From contig CAITEC010000015.1 of NCBI GenBank assembly GCA_903891325.1, positions 1 through 37,973 on the forward strand: a DNA stretch of 37,973 nucleotides, read 5' to 3'. Positions 1 to 9,041 of the stretch are shown here, piece by piece. The position numbers and the translations under genes are program-made. How positions within the stretch are numbered: position 1 is the stretch's first letter; every line of letters begins with the position of its first letter. The notes below the pieces were generated by a model. It did not search any database, was not told where the DNA came from, and saw only the letters and a program-made list of their open reading frames with translations. Source of the DNA: an uncultured Opitutaceae bacterium. GTDB lineage: Bacteria > Verrucomicrobiota > Verrucomicrobiia > Opitutales > Opitutaceae.

Positions 1-37
1 CGTCCGGGCGATGCCCTGGGCCCGATTTCCGGAGCAG

Positions 38-96
38 GGGGTCTGGCCGCCATAAGTAAAAAAAGTAGAATTTTTTACTTCTGGCGGCCTGACCCC
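38..96. repeat. 59-nt REP/RAYT-type palindrome
   Basis: Two 26-nt arms, starting GGGGTCTGGCCGCCA and ending TGGCGGCCTGACCCC, pair with two mismatches around a 7-nt loop. The inner part of the stem is AAGTAAAAAA / TTTTTTACTT. Such palindromes are typical of REP elements and of sequences flanking RAYT (Y1 Tnp) transposases; that link is inferred because no transposase lies inside the window. The element sits inside the reading frame of copy B1 and marks the point where homology to the other copies ends. Confidence 0.7.
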
Positions 97-545
97 GTCC
101 CGGAACAGGCAGACCACCGTCCCGGCCGCGAGCGCAACCACCAGTGCGATCGCCGGGATGATCTCCGCGGCGGACGCAACGAGGTCCGTCCCGTAGTCGA
201 GGACGAGGTTCCGGGGCCATGCGGAAAGCCGGAGGTAGTGCGCAATCGCCCGGAACTGCGTGAGCCAGTAGCCGCCAAGGTCCATTCCGAGGTTTGCCCC
301 GGCTGTCTGCCCGCGGGACCCGGTCCCCAGGGCCAGCCAGGCGAGGACAAGCCACGTGAGCGCCAGGCCCAAGTAAAACCCCCGTCGCCGCAACGCCTCC
401 CGGAAGCTGCCGGAGACGAAGGTGCGGTCATAGAGGAGGACGATTATAGGAAGCGTCGCCGATACCTCCTTTGTTGCTACGCAACACAGACAGGAGGCGA
501 CGCTAAAGACCCGAAACATCTTTGCAGAAGGCTGAGGGCACTCTT

Positions 546-609
546 CAGAAACCTGAGACCGGAAACCGCTTTTTGCAGAAACCTGAGACCTGAAACCTGA
601 AACCTGAGT
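546..609 (-). repeat. Intragenic heptanucleotide repeats in copy B1
   Basis: On the minus strand this stretch is two clusters of the 7-nt unit CAGGTTT/CAGGTCT separated by a short spacer, encoding QVSGFRSQVS and then SGFRSQVSEEC. It occupies the same linker, just after the TLYLFIR membrane segment, as in copies B2, B3 and B5. This copy has the longest version. Confidence 0.8.
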
Positions 610-1159
610 CGAACCCTCGGACTCGACGGAGCGGATGAAGAGGTAGAGGGTTAGGAGGTAGAAGAGGCCCATGAGGGACTCGGCTCGCTGGATTATGTAG
701 GTGACGGACTCGGTTTGGAGGGGGTGGACGGTCCAGATGAGCGCGATGCAAAAACCGAGGCTGGTGGCGTTCGCGTACCCCATCCGGGCCAGGGTTCGGC
801 GGGCTATGCCGAAGAGAGTCAGGCCGGCGAGGGTGTGGATCAGGAGGTTGAGCGCGTGGTAGCCCCAGACGTTCATCCCGCCGAGGGCGTAGTTGATCGC
901 CAGCGTGAGGTTGACGATGGGCCGGCCGCTGACCGTGTAGCCGCCGGACGGCGGGGACAGCACCGTCCCGAGGTCCCACAGGTGCCGGATCGTGGGGTTG
1001 TCGGCGATGGACGGGCCGTCGTCGAAGACGAAGCGCCCGGAGAAGCTGTTGTGATACGCGGCAAGCGCGGCGGCCACGATGAGCACGGCTCCCGCGATCG
1101 CGGATCTGCCGGATCGGGCGGCTCCCATTGCTGCGGGCTCGTCTTTCACGGGATGGGAC

Positions 1160-2926
1160 TTAGTTTGTCCTCGGCAGGCGGGCGAGGGCTTCCCGTACCG
1201 GCGCGCTGGCCGGTTGAATCGTCAGGGCCGCCTCCAACTCCGCGCGCGCATCGGCGAGCAGGCCAAGCTGGGCGAGCGCAAAGCCCAGGTTGGCATGGGC
1301 CTCGAAGTAGGCCGGATTGATCCTGAGCGCCTCCCGGTATTGCCCGATGGCCTCGGGCAACCGGCCCATCTGCGCCAGGGTGGCGCCCAGGTCCTGGTGC
1401 GCCGGGGCAAAGCCGGGAGTGAGCTCCAGGGACCGGCCGAAATAGGCGAGCGCCTCGGGCAGCCGGCCCAATGACGCGAGGGCGGTGGCCGCATTGTAGT
1501 AGACCGCCCCGTTGTCAGAGTGGATCCGGATGGCCTTCTCGAAGTGGGGGATTGCCTCCCTGTACCGGCCGGTCGATGCGAGGGCCAGGCCCAGGTCGTT
1601 CTGCGCCTCGAACAGGTCGGGCTTGAGCCGGATCGCGGCCTCGTAGTGCCCGATCGCCTCCGCGACCCTGCCCTCGCCGTAGAGGATGTTCCCGAGGTTG
1701 TTTTCCGCCAGCCAGCAGGAGGGATTGCCGGCGAGCGTTGCCCGGTAGATGGTCTCCGCGCTCGCGTAGGTCCCGCACTGGCGCCAGGTCAGGAGGGAGA
1801 GGACGGCGACAAGTGCCGCCGCTGCGGGGCCGGGCAGCCACCGGGCCGCGGCAGACGCGCTCCACCGCGCCCAGCCGGCGCAAACCAGCGCAACCACGCC
1901 GATCAGCGCGATCTGGCAGTAGTGGTCCGCGACCAGCGAGTACTGCATGAACTGCACATCCGTGAACCCGAGCACGGGAACAAGCGCCACGCAGAAATAG
2001 GCCCATGCAAAGAGGACGGGTCGCGCCGCGCCGCGCCGCAGGCGCCAGAGGACTGCGGTCAAGCCGGCGGCCGCGAGCAGGGGAATCCACCAGAGGGGGT
2101 CGGCGGGCCTGACGTCCCACTGCGGATAGATGAAGAGGAGGTGGAGCGGCAGGAGGGACTTCGAGAGGTAGAACCACACGACACCGCCCGCTCCAAGGAG
2201 GCGCGCCAGCGGCCCGGCGTTGCGGAAAACCTCGCCCGAACCGTGCTTCTGGAACCAGATATCCGTGATCACAAGGGCTGCGGAGATGGCGAAGAAGGGG
2301 GCAAGGAGCGCGAGGTCCCGTGCCCTCAGGGGACGCCTCCAGGCGACCAGCCCGGCCAGGATAATGGGGAGCATCGCGGCGGAGCCCTTGCTGAGCATGG
2401 CAAGGGCGAAGAGGGCCAGGGACAGGACGTAGGGGGGGCGGCGCCACCGCGCGCCGTCGGCAATTACCGTCCTGGCGAACGCGAGCACCGACAGGAGGAG
2501 AAACAGGAGCGCCATCAGGTTCTTGCGCTGGGTGATCCACGCCACCGACTCGACGTTCACGGGGTGGACGGCGAAGACAAATGCGGCAAGATAGGCCCCC
2601 CGAATCCCGAGCCGCGTGAGGACCGCCCACAGCAGGAGCGCCGTGATGACGTGCAGCCCGAGGTTCACCGCGTGATAGCCCGCGGCGTTCATTCCCCACA
2701 GCCGCCACTCCAGCCAGAGCGGGGAATAGGTCGCCGGGAAATAGTCGGCGGCCTGGGTCGTGAACCAGAAGCGGTAGAGCCCGTCCGGGGCCCGGATCAG
2801 GCGGTTCTGGGTCAGGAAGGTGTTGTCGTCCCAGATGAAACCGCCCCTGAGGGAGGGTAGGTAGGCGGCGATCGTCACGCAGGCGAGGAGCGCGCCCCCC
2901 CAGATTCTGCGACCGCGCTTGAGCAT
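1160..2926 (-). CDS. TMTC-like GT-C membrane protein with TPRs, group A (copy A1)
   Basis: The product has 588 residues: a hydrophobic part of roughly ten membrane segments (about residues 8-400), then five 34-residue TPRs (about 405-574). The first extracytoplasmic loop carries FIWDD (Asp33-Asp34), the acidic pair expected in GT-C glycosyltransferases. HPVNVES at 121-127 and SLVADHY further on are group A signatures. TMTC proteins in animals are ER O-mannosyltransferases, so transfer of a lipid-linked sugar to an exported protein is the best guess; donor and acceptor are unknown. ATG 2926 is chosen because it overlaps the upstream symporter stop (TGATG) and has AGGAGG seven bases before it, the only clear ribosome site in the window. 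Longer in-frame starts inside the symporter gene lack support. Confidence 0.85.
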   Translation of the reverse strand: MLKRGRRIWGGALLACVTIAAYLPSLRGGFIWDDNTFLTQNRLIRAPDGLYRFWFTTQAADYFPATYSPLWLEWRLWGMNAAGYHAVNLGLHVITALLLWAVLTRLGIRGAYLAAFVFAVHPVNVESVAWITQRKNLMALLFLLLSVLAFARTVIADGARWRRPPYVLSLALFALAMLSKGSAAMLPIILAGLVAWRRPLRARDLALLAPFFAISAALVITDIWFQKHGSGEVFRNAGPLARLLGAGGVVWFYLSKSLLPLHLLFIYPQWDVRPADPLWWIPLLAAAGLTAVLWRLRRGAARPVLFAWAYFCVALVPVLGFTDVQFMQYSLVADHYCQIALIGVVALVCAGWARWSASAAARWLPGPAAAALVAVLSLLTWRQCGTYASAETIYRATLAGNPSCWLAENNLGNILYGEGRVAEAIGHYEAAIRLKPDLFEAQNDLGLALASTGRYREAIPHFEKAIRIHSDNGAVYYNAATALASLGRLPEALAYFGRSLELTPGFAPAHQDLGATLAQMGRLPEAIGQYREALRINPAYFEAHANLGFALAQLGLLADARAELEAALTIQPASAPVREALARLPRTN

Positions 2927-4965
2927 CAGCCTCCTATCAGCAGCACGGCCTTGAAGAACAGGAGGATCAGCCCGACGGATGCGCAGCACCCGAAGAATCC
3001 CAGGACATCGGTCCTGTCCCACTTGGTCAGTTCACAATCGGTTCCCGGAAACAGCTTCGTGTGATTGTACCGGGCCGGGTCCGCCGCGCTCGCATCAACG
3101 GCGAGGGCGTCCTCCGCGGGATCCGGCGCGACGGGGGTCTTCATCCGGGCATAAAACCGGTTGACCAGCGCCGGGTCGGTCGGTCGCGTGACATAGCTCA
3201 GGAGAACCAGCATCAGGAGCGGCAGGAAGGAGTCCACCAGGTACCGGGCGGTCGACAGGCCAGCGGCCGAAAACCCGGCCACGTCGATCCCCGCGCAGTG
3301 CAGGAGGTAGATTTCGTCGTTGAAGCGGCCGAGCCCCTCCCTGGGCGACTTCATGTCCGCCGGATCGGTCCGCGCCACGCCCCCCTCGAAGTAGACCGAC
3401 ACCGGCTCGACGTGCGCCGCCGCGTCGCCGCGCGTCATCACCGTGAGGGCCGCCGACTGGCGAAGGGACGGGGTCGCCATCACGAACCAGGGAATGATGG
3501 CGATGAAAAGGAGGGTCGCGATCATCTGGATGCGCACCGCCGTCTCCGTCAGGCGCCGCCAGGTGAAGATCAGGAGGATGGGCGCCCCCCAGACCACCAG
3601 GATGACGATCATGAAGATCAGCAGCGCGACGGCGCTTTGGATCGTGAGCGCCAGCGCGATGCCAAGCAGGAGGATGATCGGGATGGTCAGGCGCGCCACC
3701 AGCATGTAGTGCTTCTTCGACCTGCCGGGGAAAAGCGGCTCGTAGATGTTTCGGACGATGAGCGCGGAGCTGACAATCGAGGAGGATCCCAGGGCCGCCA
3801 GCTTGCCGCCGAGAATCCCGACGATCATGAGCCCGATCAGCCCGACCGGGAGGAGAACCCCGGTCAGCCGTCCCCAGGTCTGGTCCGGGTCCGAAAGATT
3901 CGGGCCGAAAAGGGCCACGGCGATCAGCCCGCAGATTCCCCAGGAGATCGTGACGAAGCGCTTGGTGATGCCCCCGGTGATCGCCCCGAGCCGCGCGGCC
4001 ATCTCGGACTTGGCGGAACCGGCGATGGTCATCGTGTTCGTCGCCCCGGCGGTGCCGATCAGGGAGACGAGCAGGAAGGCGGTGATCGAGTACCAGGTGT
4101 ACTGGCCGGCCGAACCGTTGGACCCGAAGATCTGGAACATCGCGTTCGGCACCCGGGCGTGGAGCCCGTGGAATCCGCCGATCCGGGCCAGCCCGAAGGG
4201 AATGAGCACAATCGAGATGAGTATGGTCAGCACCGACTGCAGCCCGTTGATCATGGCCGACGCCTCCAGCCCGCCGAGCATGATGAAGGCGGCCGCCACC
4301 GCGGACGCCGCAAAGTAGAACGAGGCGGGGGAGATGTAGGAAATGTAGGGAGGCAGGCGGCCCCGGTCGAAGAGGCCCTTGAGGACCTCGTAGCGCCGGG
4401 ACTGCCCTGCATTCAGCTCCCCGGATATCCGCGTCTCGCGCAACTGGACGAACTCGCGGTAGTCGCGCAGTTCCTGCTGCTCGGCGGCGGTGTACGCGGA
4501 CGCCGGCTTCACCATGATGGGCGCCAGCGTCTTGTAGGCGATGATGTTGCCCAGGCCGATCGAGATCACGCCGATCAGGATGCTGATCCCCGCGTAGAAG
4601 GAGGCCAGGAAGCGGGTGCCAAAGCGGCTCTCAAAGAGGTCGGCGGTGGTCGTGACCCTCACGCGCCGGTACCAGACCGGGATGAACCAATAGAACGGGG
4701 ACATGAGCAGCGGGATCAGCCCGAGCCAGACCCCGCTCACCCCCTGCTTGTAGACCGAGCTTGCCGTCGTGGCGGCCTGGCTGGGGTCGGTCATGTTGCC
4801 GAAGTTGAGGAAGAACTGGAACCATTTCCCCATTTTCCGGCCGCCCAGGAAGAAATCATTCTCGGTCTTGACCTTCCGCGCGAGCATCTGCCCGATCACG
4901 AGGACCGCCACGACGTAGAGGACGACTATCAGGGCGTCCGTTGGGTGGAGTCCGAAAAAAGTCAT
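2926..4965 (-). CDS. Sodium:solute symporter (SSF) family transporter
   Basis: This 679-residue protein has the sequence style of SSF transporters: an N-terminal membrane helix, then the FFLGGRKMGKW stretch, FGNMTDPSQAATTASSVYKQG, and more than ten further hydrophobic segments. SSF members couple Na+ import to uptake of sugars, amino acids, myo-inositol, sialic acid or similar. The substrate cannot be read from the sequence. A polar insert at about residues 157-205, rich in Glu, Arg and Gln, separates early helices, and another polar stretch lies near residues 510-560. It is the first gene of a minus-strand set and its stop overlaps the start of copy A1, so the two are probably translationally coupled. 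It starts at ATG 4965, with no Shine-Dalgarno motif. Confidence 0.85.
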   Translation of the reverse strand: MTFFGLHPTDALIVVLYVVAVLVIGQMLARKVKTENDFFLGGRKMGKWFQFFLNFGNMTDPSQAATTASSVYKQGVSGVWLGLIPLLMSPFYWFIPVWYRRVRVTTTADLFESRFGTRFLASFYAGISILIGVISIGLGNIIAYKTLAPIMVKPASAYTAAEQQELRDYREFVQLRETRISGELNAGQSRRYEVLKGLFDRGRLPPYISYISPASFYFAASAVAAAFIMLGGLEASAMINGLQSVLTILISIVLIPFGLARIGGFHGLHARVPNAMFQIFGSNGSAGQYTWYSITAFLLVSLIGTAGATNTMTIAGSAKSEMAARLGAITGGITKRFVTISWGICGLIAVALFGPNLSDPDQTWGRLTGVLLPVGLIGLMIVGILGGKLAALGSSSIVSSALIVRNIYEPLFPGRSKKHYMLVARLTIPIILLLGIALALTIQSAVALLIFMIVILVVWGAPILLIFTWRRLTETAVRIQMIATLLFIAIIPWFVMATPSLRQSAALTVMTRGDAAAHVEPVSVYFEGGVARTDPADMKSPREGLGRFNDEIYLLHCAGIDVAGFSAAGLSTARYLVDSFLPLLMLVLLSYVTRPTDPALVNRFYARMKTPVAPDPAEDALAVDASAADPARYNHTKLFPGTDCELTKWDRTDVLGFFGCCASVGLILLFFKAVLLIGG

Positions 4966-5099
4966 TTGGGGTTTGCCAGCGTGGGAGCTTCAGCGGGCGG
5001 AGTCCATGAAAGAAAGTGGCGCAAAGTTGACTAGGCGCGGGTCCTCTGCAAAACCCATTTCCCGGGTCGCCGGCCCGGCCGCCCAATCCCCGAATCCCA
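4966..5099. promoter_or_regulatory. Divergent intergenic region between symporter and six-gene operon
   Basis: This 134-bp gap separates the minus-strand symporter set from the plus-strand operon, so promoters for both directions should lie here. A TTGACT hexamer at 5027-5032 is a possible -35 for the plus strand, but no convincing -10 sits at the right distance. No strong inverted repeat was seen. Confidence 0.45.
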
Positions 5100-6947
5100 T
5101 TGACGCTCAGGACACCAGACGCGGCTCGCACAAGCCCGGCACTGCCCCTGGTCCGCGGAAACCGCGTCCGGGTCCTTCAGGCGGCGGCGATCGTCCTGCT
5201 CTGCCTTTACGTCTACTGCCCGGCAATCCGGGGCGGCTGGCTCTGGGATGACCACGAGATCCGGAACAATCCCACGCTGCACTCCTGGGCGGGGCTGGGG
5301 AAAATCTGGGTCGCCCCGGCGGCCACCGACTACATCCCGCTCGAGGCGAGCGTGCTCTGGGCGGAGTGGCACCTGTGGGGCGACGCGGTCGCCGGCTACC
5401 ACGCCGCGAATATCGCCTTCCACCTGCTGGGCGCCTTCCTTCTCTGGAGGCTCCTCGGGAAGCTGGGTGTCCGGCTTGCCTGGCTCGGGGCCCTCCTGTT
5501 CGCCATCCACCCCGTCGCGGTTGAATCGGTCGCCTGGATTTCCGAGGTCAAGAACACGGTCTCGCTGCCGCCGCTTCTCACGGCGGCGTGCCTGTGGATC
5601 GACTTTGCGGATACGGGCCGGCGGCGCACCTACCTGCTCTCCCTGGCCTGCTTTCTGGCGGCCCTGCTGTGCAAGGGCTCGGTTGTCATGTTCCCCGGCT
5701 TCATTCTCCTGCATGCCTGGTGGCGGCGCGGGCGGGTCGGCTGGCCGGACATCCGAGCCGCTCTTCCCTTCCTGGCCGCCGCGGTCGCGATCGGGCTTGT
5801 CACGATCCACTTCCAGGAGATCCGCGCCATCCGCGATTGGCGGACGCCGGAGGCCGGATTCCTCGCGCGGGCCGGGGGCGCGGGACTGGCCCTGGACTTC
5901 TATTTCTGGAAGTGCGTCGTCCCCGGGGAGGTGATGCCCGTCTATCCCCGGTGGTCGGTCGGCGCGACATCCCCGCTCGCCCTGATTCCCTGGCTGCTCG
6001 CCGTCGTCATGACCTTCCTCCTGCTCAGGCGGGGTTCTCCGGTCCGTCCGGCGTCCCGGCACCTGCTCCTGGGCCTGGGCTGGTTCGTCCTCTTTCTTCT
6101 CCCGGTCCTGGGCTTTGTGACCATGTCCTACCAGCACATCGCCCCGGTCGCCGATCACCTGGCGTATATTTCGCTCGCCGGAGTGGTCGGGCTCGCCGCC
6201 GCCGGGGCCGGCGCTGCCGATGCCGCGGGGCGGCCCTGGTTCCGCGCGGCGGCGGCGGCCGTCGTTGCCGCGCTTGCGATCGGCAGCCATCGCTATGCCC
6301 GGGTGTTTGCGAGCCAGGAGACCCTGTGGACCTACAATGCGGCGCACAATCCCGGGTCGGCCGTCGTATTCGCGAATCTCGGGCTTGTGCAGGACCGGGC
6401 TGGCCGGACCGACGAGGCAATTGAAAACTACGAACGGGCGATCGCGCTGGATCCCGCCGACCCCGATTCCGAGAACGAGCTGGCGGGCGTCCTCGCCCGC
6501 CGGGGCCGAGCGGCCGCGGCCATCCGCCATTATGAGCGGGCGATTTCGCTTTACCGGGCCGCCCTCGCCCGCGATCCCGGGCTCCAGGACGTCAACAACA
6601 AGCTGGGCCTGGACCTGGTCGCCGTCGGCAGGGCCGGCGAGGCGCTCGGGCAGTTCGAGGAGGCGGTGCGAAAAAATCCCGGCTCCTACGAGGACCAGAC
6701 CAACCTGGCCAATGTCCTGGCGGCGGTGCCGGGCCGGCTCGGGGAGGCAATCGACCACTTTGGGATCGCCGCGCGGCTCAACCCGGATTCCCTGCTGATC
6801 CGCAGGAATTTTGGCTACGCCCTGGCGATGGCCGGGCGCTTTGCCGAGGCCCGGGCCCAGTTTGGGGAGGCGCTCCGAATCGACCCCGGCGATCCCGAAT
6901 CGCGCTCAGGCATGGCCCGTCTTCGCGGGGTGCCGGACGCACCCTGA
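5100..6947 (+). CDS. TMTC-like GT-C membrane protein with TPRs, group A (copy A2)
   Basis: The product has 615 residues if started at TTG 5100. No ATG or GTG occurs in frame before the first membrane segment, so the start is uncertain. It shows GGWLWDD (Asp50-Asp51), a GYHAANIAFH segment, HPVAVESVAWISEVKN and VADHLAYISL, the group A pattern with more divergence than the other A copies. About five TPRs follow from roughly residue 420; the second is expanded to about 41 residues and the fourth to 35. It is the first gene of the plus-strand operon, 8 nt before copy A3. The likely role is that of a GT-C glycosyltransferase with a TPR acceptor-binding part, inferred from family. Loss of the usual Asn in the HPVNVE motif (Ala here) sets this copy apart. 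Confidence 0.8.
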   Translation: MTLRTPDAARTSPALPLVRGNRVRVLQAAAIVLLCLYVYCPAIRGGWLWDDHEIRNNPTLHSWAGLGKIWVAPAATDYIPLEASVLWAEWHLWGDAVAGYHAANIAFHLLGAFLLWRLLGKLGVRLAWLGALLFAIHPVAVESVAWISEVKNTVSLPPLLTAACLWIDFADTGRRRTYLLSLACFLAALLCKGSVVMFPGFILLHAWWRRGRVGWPDIRAALPFLAAAVAIGLVTIHFQEIRAIRDWRTPEAGFLARAGGAGLALDFYFWKCVVPGEVMPVYPRWSVGATSPLALIPWLLAVVMTFLLLRRGSPVRPASRHLLLGLGWFVLFLLPVLGFVTMSYQHIAPVADHLAYISLAGVVGLAAAGAGAADAAGRPWFRAAAAAVVAALAIGSHRYARVFASQETLWTYNAAHNPGSAVVFANLGLVQDRAGRTDEAIENYERAIALDPADPDSENELAGVLARRGRAAAAIRHYERAISLYRAALARDPGLQDVNNKLGLDLVAVGRAGEALGQFEEAVRKNPGSYEDQTNLANVLAAVPGRLGEAIDHFGIAARLNPDSLLIRRNFGYALAMAGRFAEARAQFGEALRIDPGDPESRSGMARLRGVPDAP

Positions 6948-6955
6948 GTCCGCCC

Positions 6956-9031
6956 ATGGCATCGACGATCGAGCCCATTGATCCGCCGGCCGGGCGGCCC
7001 GAGTTCGGGAAGGTCCTCCTCCTGTGCGCGGTGACCGTGGCCGCGTACCTGCCGGCCCTGCGCGCCGGCTTTGCCTGGGACGACGACATGCTGGTCACGC
7101 GCAACGCGCTGATCACCTCGGCTTCGGGACTGCACCGGATCTGGTTCACCACGCAGTCGGCCGACTACTGGCCGGTCACGCTGACGGCATTTTGGGTGCA
7201 GTGGCGGCTCTGGGGGATGCACGCCCTCGGCTACCATGCCGTCAACCTCGCCCTGCACATTGCCGAGTCGCTCATGCTGTGGAGGCTCTTCCGGCGCCTG
7301 GGACTGGCGAGGGCGTTTCTCGGCGCCGTGGTCTTCGCGGTCCACCCGGTCAACGTGGAGTCGGTGGCCTGGATCAGCGAGCTGAAGAACCTGATGGCGA
7401 TGCTCTTTTTTCTCGCGTCAGCGGGCTGGTTTCTGGATTCCGGCCTCGCGGACCGGGAGCCGGCGCGACGGGTGCCGTGCGCCCGGGGATTCTATTTGCT
7501 CAGCCTGGGCGCCTTCGCGCTCGCGATGCTCAGCAAGGGATCGGCGGCGGTCGAGCCCCTGATCCTGGCCGGCCTGGTTGCCTGGCGGCGGAAATTCCTG
7601 CCCGGCGACCTCCTGCGCCTGGCGCCCTTCCTTGCGCTGGGCGCAATCCTTGCGGGTGTCGATATCTGGTTCCAGAGGCATGGGACCGGTGCGGTGTTCC
7701 GCAGCGCCGGGCCCCTGGAGCGGATTCTCGGCGCCGGTGCCGTGGTCTGGACCTATCTCGGCCACGCGGTCTGGCCGGTGAACCTGGCCTTTGTCTATCC
7801 CGAATGGAAGATCCGGGCGGGCGACCCCCTCTGGTGGATCCCCCTCCTCGCCGCCGCCGGGCTCACCCTGCTGCTCTGGCTCAAGCGCGGGCGGTGGAGC
7901 CGGCGCGCCCTCTTTGGATGGGGATTTTTCTGCGTGGCGCTGGCGCCAGCGATGGGATTCACCGACGTTTATTTCATGAAGTACTCGCTCGTCGCCGACC
8001 GCTACGAGCACCTGGCCATGATTGCGATCGCAGGGATGATCGCAGGTGCGGGTTTTTCGGACCTCGGCTTTCGCCTGCCCCGTCTTCCGATCGGCAGGCT
8101 TGCCGCAGCCGCCTTGGTGGCGGTGCTGGCCGTCCTCACCTACCGGCAGTGCGGGACGTTCAGGGACGCCCGCACGCTTTTCCAGGCCACGCTGGAGCGC
8201 AATCCCCGCTGCTGGCTCGCCTACGAGTACCTCGGGTCCACCCCGCCGGACTGGGGCACGCCCGCGGGGATCGCCGACCTGGAAAAGGCGCTCGAGTTCA
8301 AGCCCGACTACGCCGAGGCCCATTACAACATCGGTATTTCCCTGGAAGGGGAGGGCCGGCGTGCCGAGGCCCTGCAGCACTTCCGGGAGTCGATCAGGCT
8401 TGATCCGCGCTTCCCGGACTCCCGGAGCAGCCTGGGGAACCTGCTTCGGGTGATGGGCCGGCCCACCGAGGCCGCCGTGCAGATCGACGAGGCGCTGCGG
8501 CTGGCGCCCGACTTCCCCGAGGCTCACTTCAACAAGGGCATCCTCCTCGCGGGATCCGGCCGGATCCCGGAGGCGATCGCGCAATACCGGGAGGCCGTGC
8601 GCCTGAACCCCTCCTATGTCGAGGCCCGCAACAGCCTGGGGAGCCTCCTCCAGGGGGCGGGGATGACGGCCGAGGCGATCGTCCAGTTTCAGGAGGCGAT
8701 CCGCCTGTCGCCCGGCGGGTACGAGGCGGAGAACAACCTGGGGATTGCCCTGCTGAATTCCCCGGGTCGCCTTGCTGAGGCCATCGCGCATTTTGAGGCC
8801 GCGGAGAGAGTCAACCCGGAGTCTGCCGTCATCCAGGCCAACCTCGGGTACGCGCTCGCGGCCGCGGGCCGGGTTTCGGACGCGATCCTTCACGACGAAG
8901 TCGCGCTGCGCCTCGAACCGGGGAATCCCGCGTTCCACACGAACCTTGGAGGAGCCCTCCTGAAGGCCGGCAGGCGCACCGAGGCGGAGGGCGAATTTGC
9001 GGAGGCCGCGCGGCTCCGTTCCGGCCGTTGA
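6956..9031 (+). CDS. TMTC-like GT-C membrane protein with TPRs, group A (copy A3)
   Basis: At 691 residues this is the longest copy. AGFAWDDD holds Asp42-Asp44; YWPVTLTAFWVQWRLWG, HPVNVESVAWISELKN, LAMLSKGSAAVEPLIL and YSLVADRYEHLA are group A signatures shared with A1, A4 and A5. The membrane part ends near residue 410. About eight TPRs follow, the first degenerate, the others with the usual G-ALxxxGRxxEA spacing; this is the largest TPR set in the window. ATG 6956 follows the A2 stop by 8 nt and the next gene starts 10 nt after this stop, so it is internal to the operon. No ribosome-binding motif is visible. Glycosyltransferase function is inferred. Confidence 0.85.
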   Translation: MASTIEPIDPPAGRPEFGKVLLLCAVTVAAYLPALRAGFAWDDDMLVTRNALITSASGLHRIWFTTQSADYWPVTLTAFWVQWRLWGMHALGYHAVNLALHIAESLMLWRLFRRLGLARAFLGAVVFAVHPVNVESVAWISELKNLMAMLFFLASAGWFLDSGLADREPARRVPCARGFYLLSLGAFALAMLSKGSAAVEPLILAGLVAWRRKFLPGDLLRLAPFLALGAILAGVDIWFQRHGTGAVFRSAGPLERILGAGAVVWTYLGHAVWPVNLAFVYPEWKIRAGDPLWWIPLLAAAGLTLLLWLKRGRWSRRALFGWGFFCVALAPAMGFTDVYFMKYSLVADRYEHLAMIAIAGMIAGAGFSDLGFRLPRLPIGRLAAAALVAVLAVLTYRQCGTFRDARTLFQATLERNPRCWLAYEYLGSTPPDWGTPAGIADLEKALEFKPDYAEAHYNIGISLEGEGRRAEALQHFRESIRLDPRFPDSRSSLGNLLRVMGRPTEAAVQIDEALRLAPDFPEAHFNKGILLAGSGRIPEAIAQYREAVRLNPSYVEARNSLGSLLQGAGMTAEAIVQFQEAIRLSPGGYEAENNLGIALLNSPGRLAEAIAHFEAAERVNPESAVIQANLGYALAAAGRVSDAILHDEVALRLEPGNPAFHTNLGGALLKAGRRTEAEGEFAEAARLRSGR

Positions 9032-9041
9032 GCCCCCCGCC

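Larger units (their letters stand above)
1..1128 (-). pseudogene. TMTC-like GT-C membrane protein, group B (copy B1), partial and interrupted
   Basis: Reading on the minus strand from ATG at 1128, the product starts with a membrane segment and the group B motif FVFDD (Asp36-Asp37), then IADNPTIRHLW, a GYHALNLLIH segment and HPLQTESVTYIIQRAES. This matches the N-terminal half of the intact group B copies at 9042, 11045, 24694 and 32602. The frame stays open to base 1, but homology stops at about residue 343, where a 59-nt palindrome (38-96) begins. The expected next block (GF-GA-FF-LAPSSS and AEHRMYLPL) is absent, so the gene looks disrupted and its TPR part is not in the window. It lies 31 nt downstream of copy A1 and could share its transcript. 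Activity is unlikely unless the rest resumes outside the window. Confidence 0.75.

Noticed and set aside
546..609. Repeats considered as a CRISPR array
   Set aside because: Units are 7 nt, contiguous, lie inside a coding frame and have no spacers.
3061..5034. 657-codon open frame on the plus strand across the symporter gene
   Set aside because: Antisense shadow of a GC-rich gene: rich in Arg, Gly, Asp, His and Gln, without hydrophobic core or motifs, while the minus strand encodes a clear SSF transporter.
5027..5055. Sigma-70 promoter starting at TTGACT 5027
   Set aside because: No acceptable -10 hexamer at 16-18 nt; kept only as a remark in the intergenic entry.
5031..6758. 575-codon minus-strand frame across copy A2
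   Set aside because: Composition typical of an antisense shadow, with no motif; the plus-strand TMTC-like gene explains the stretch.
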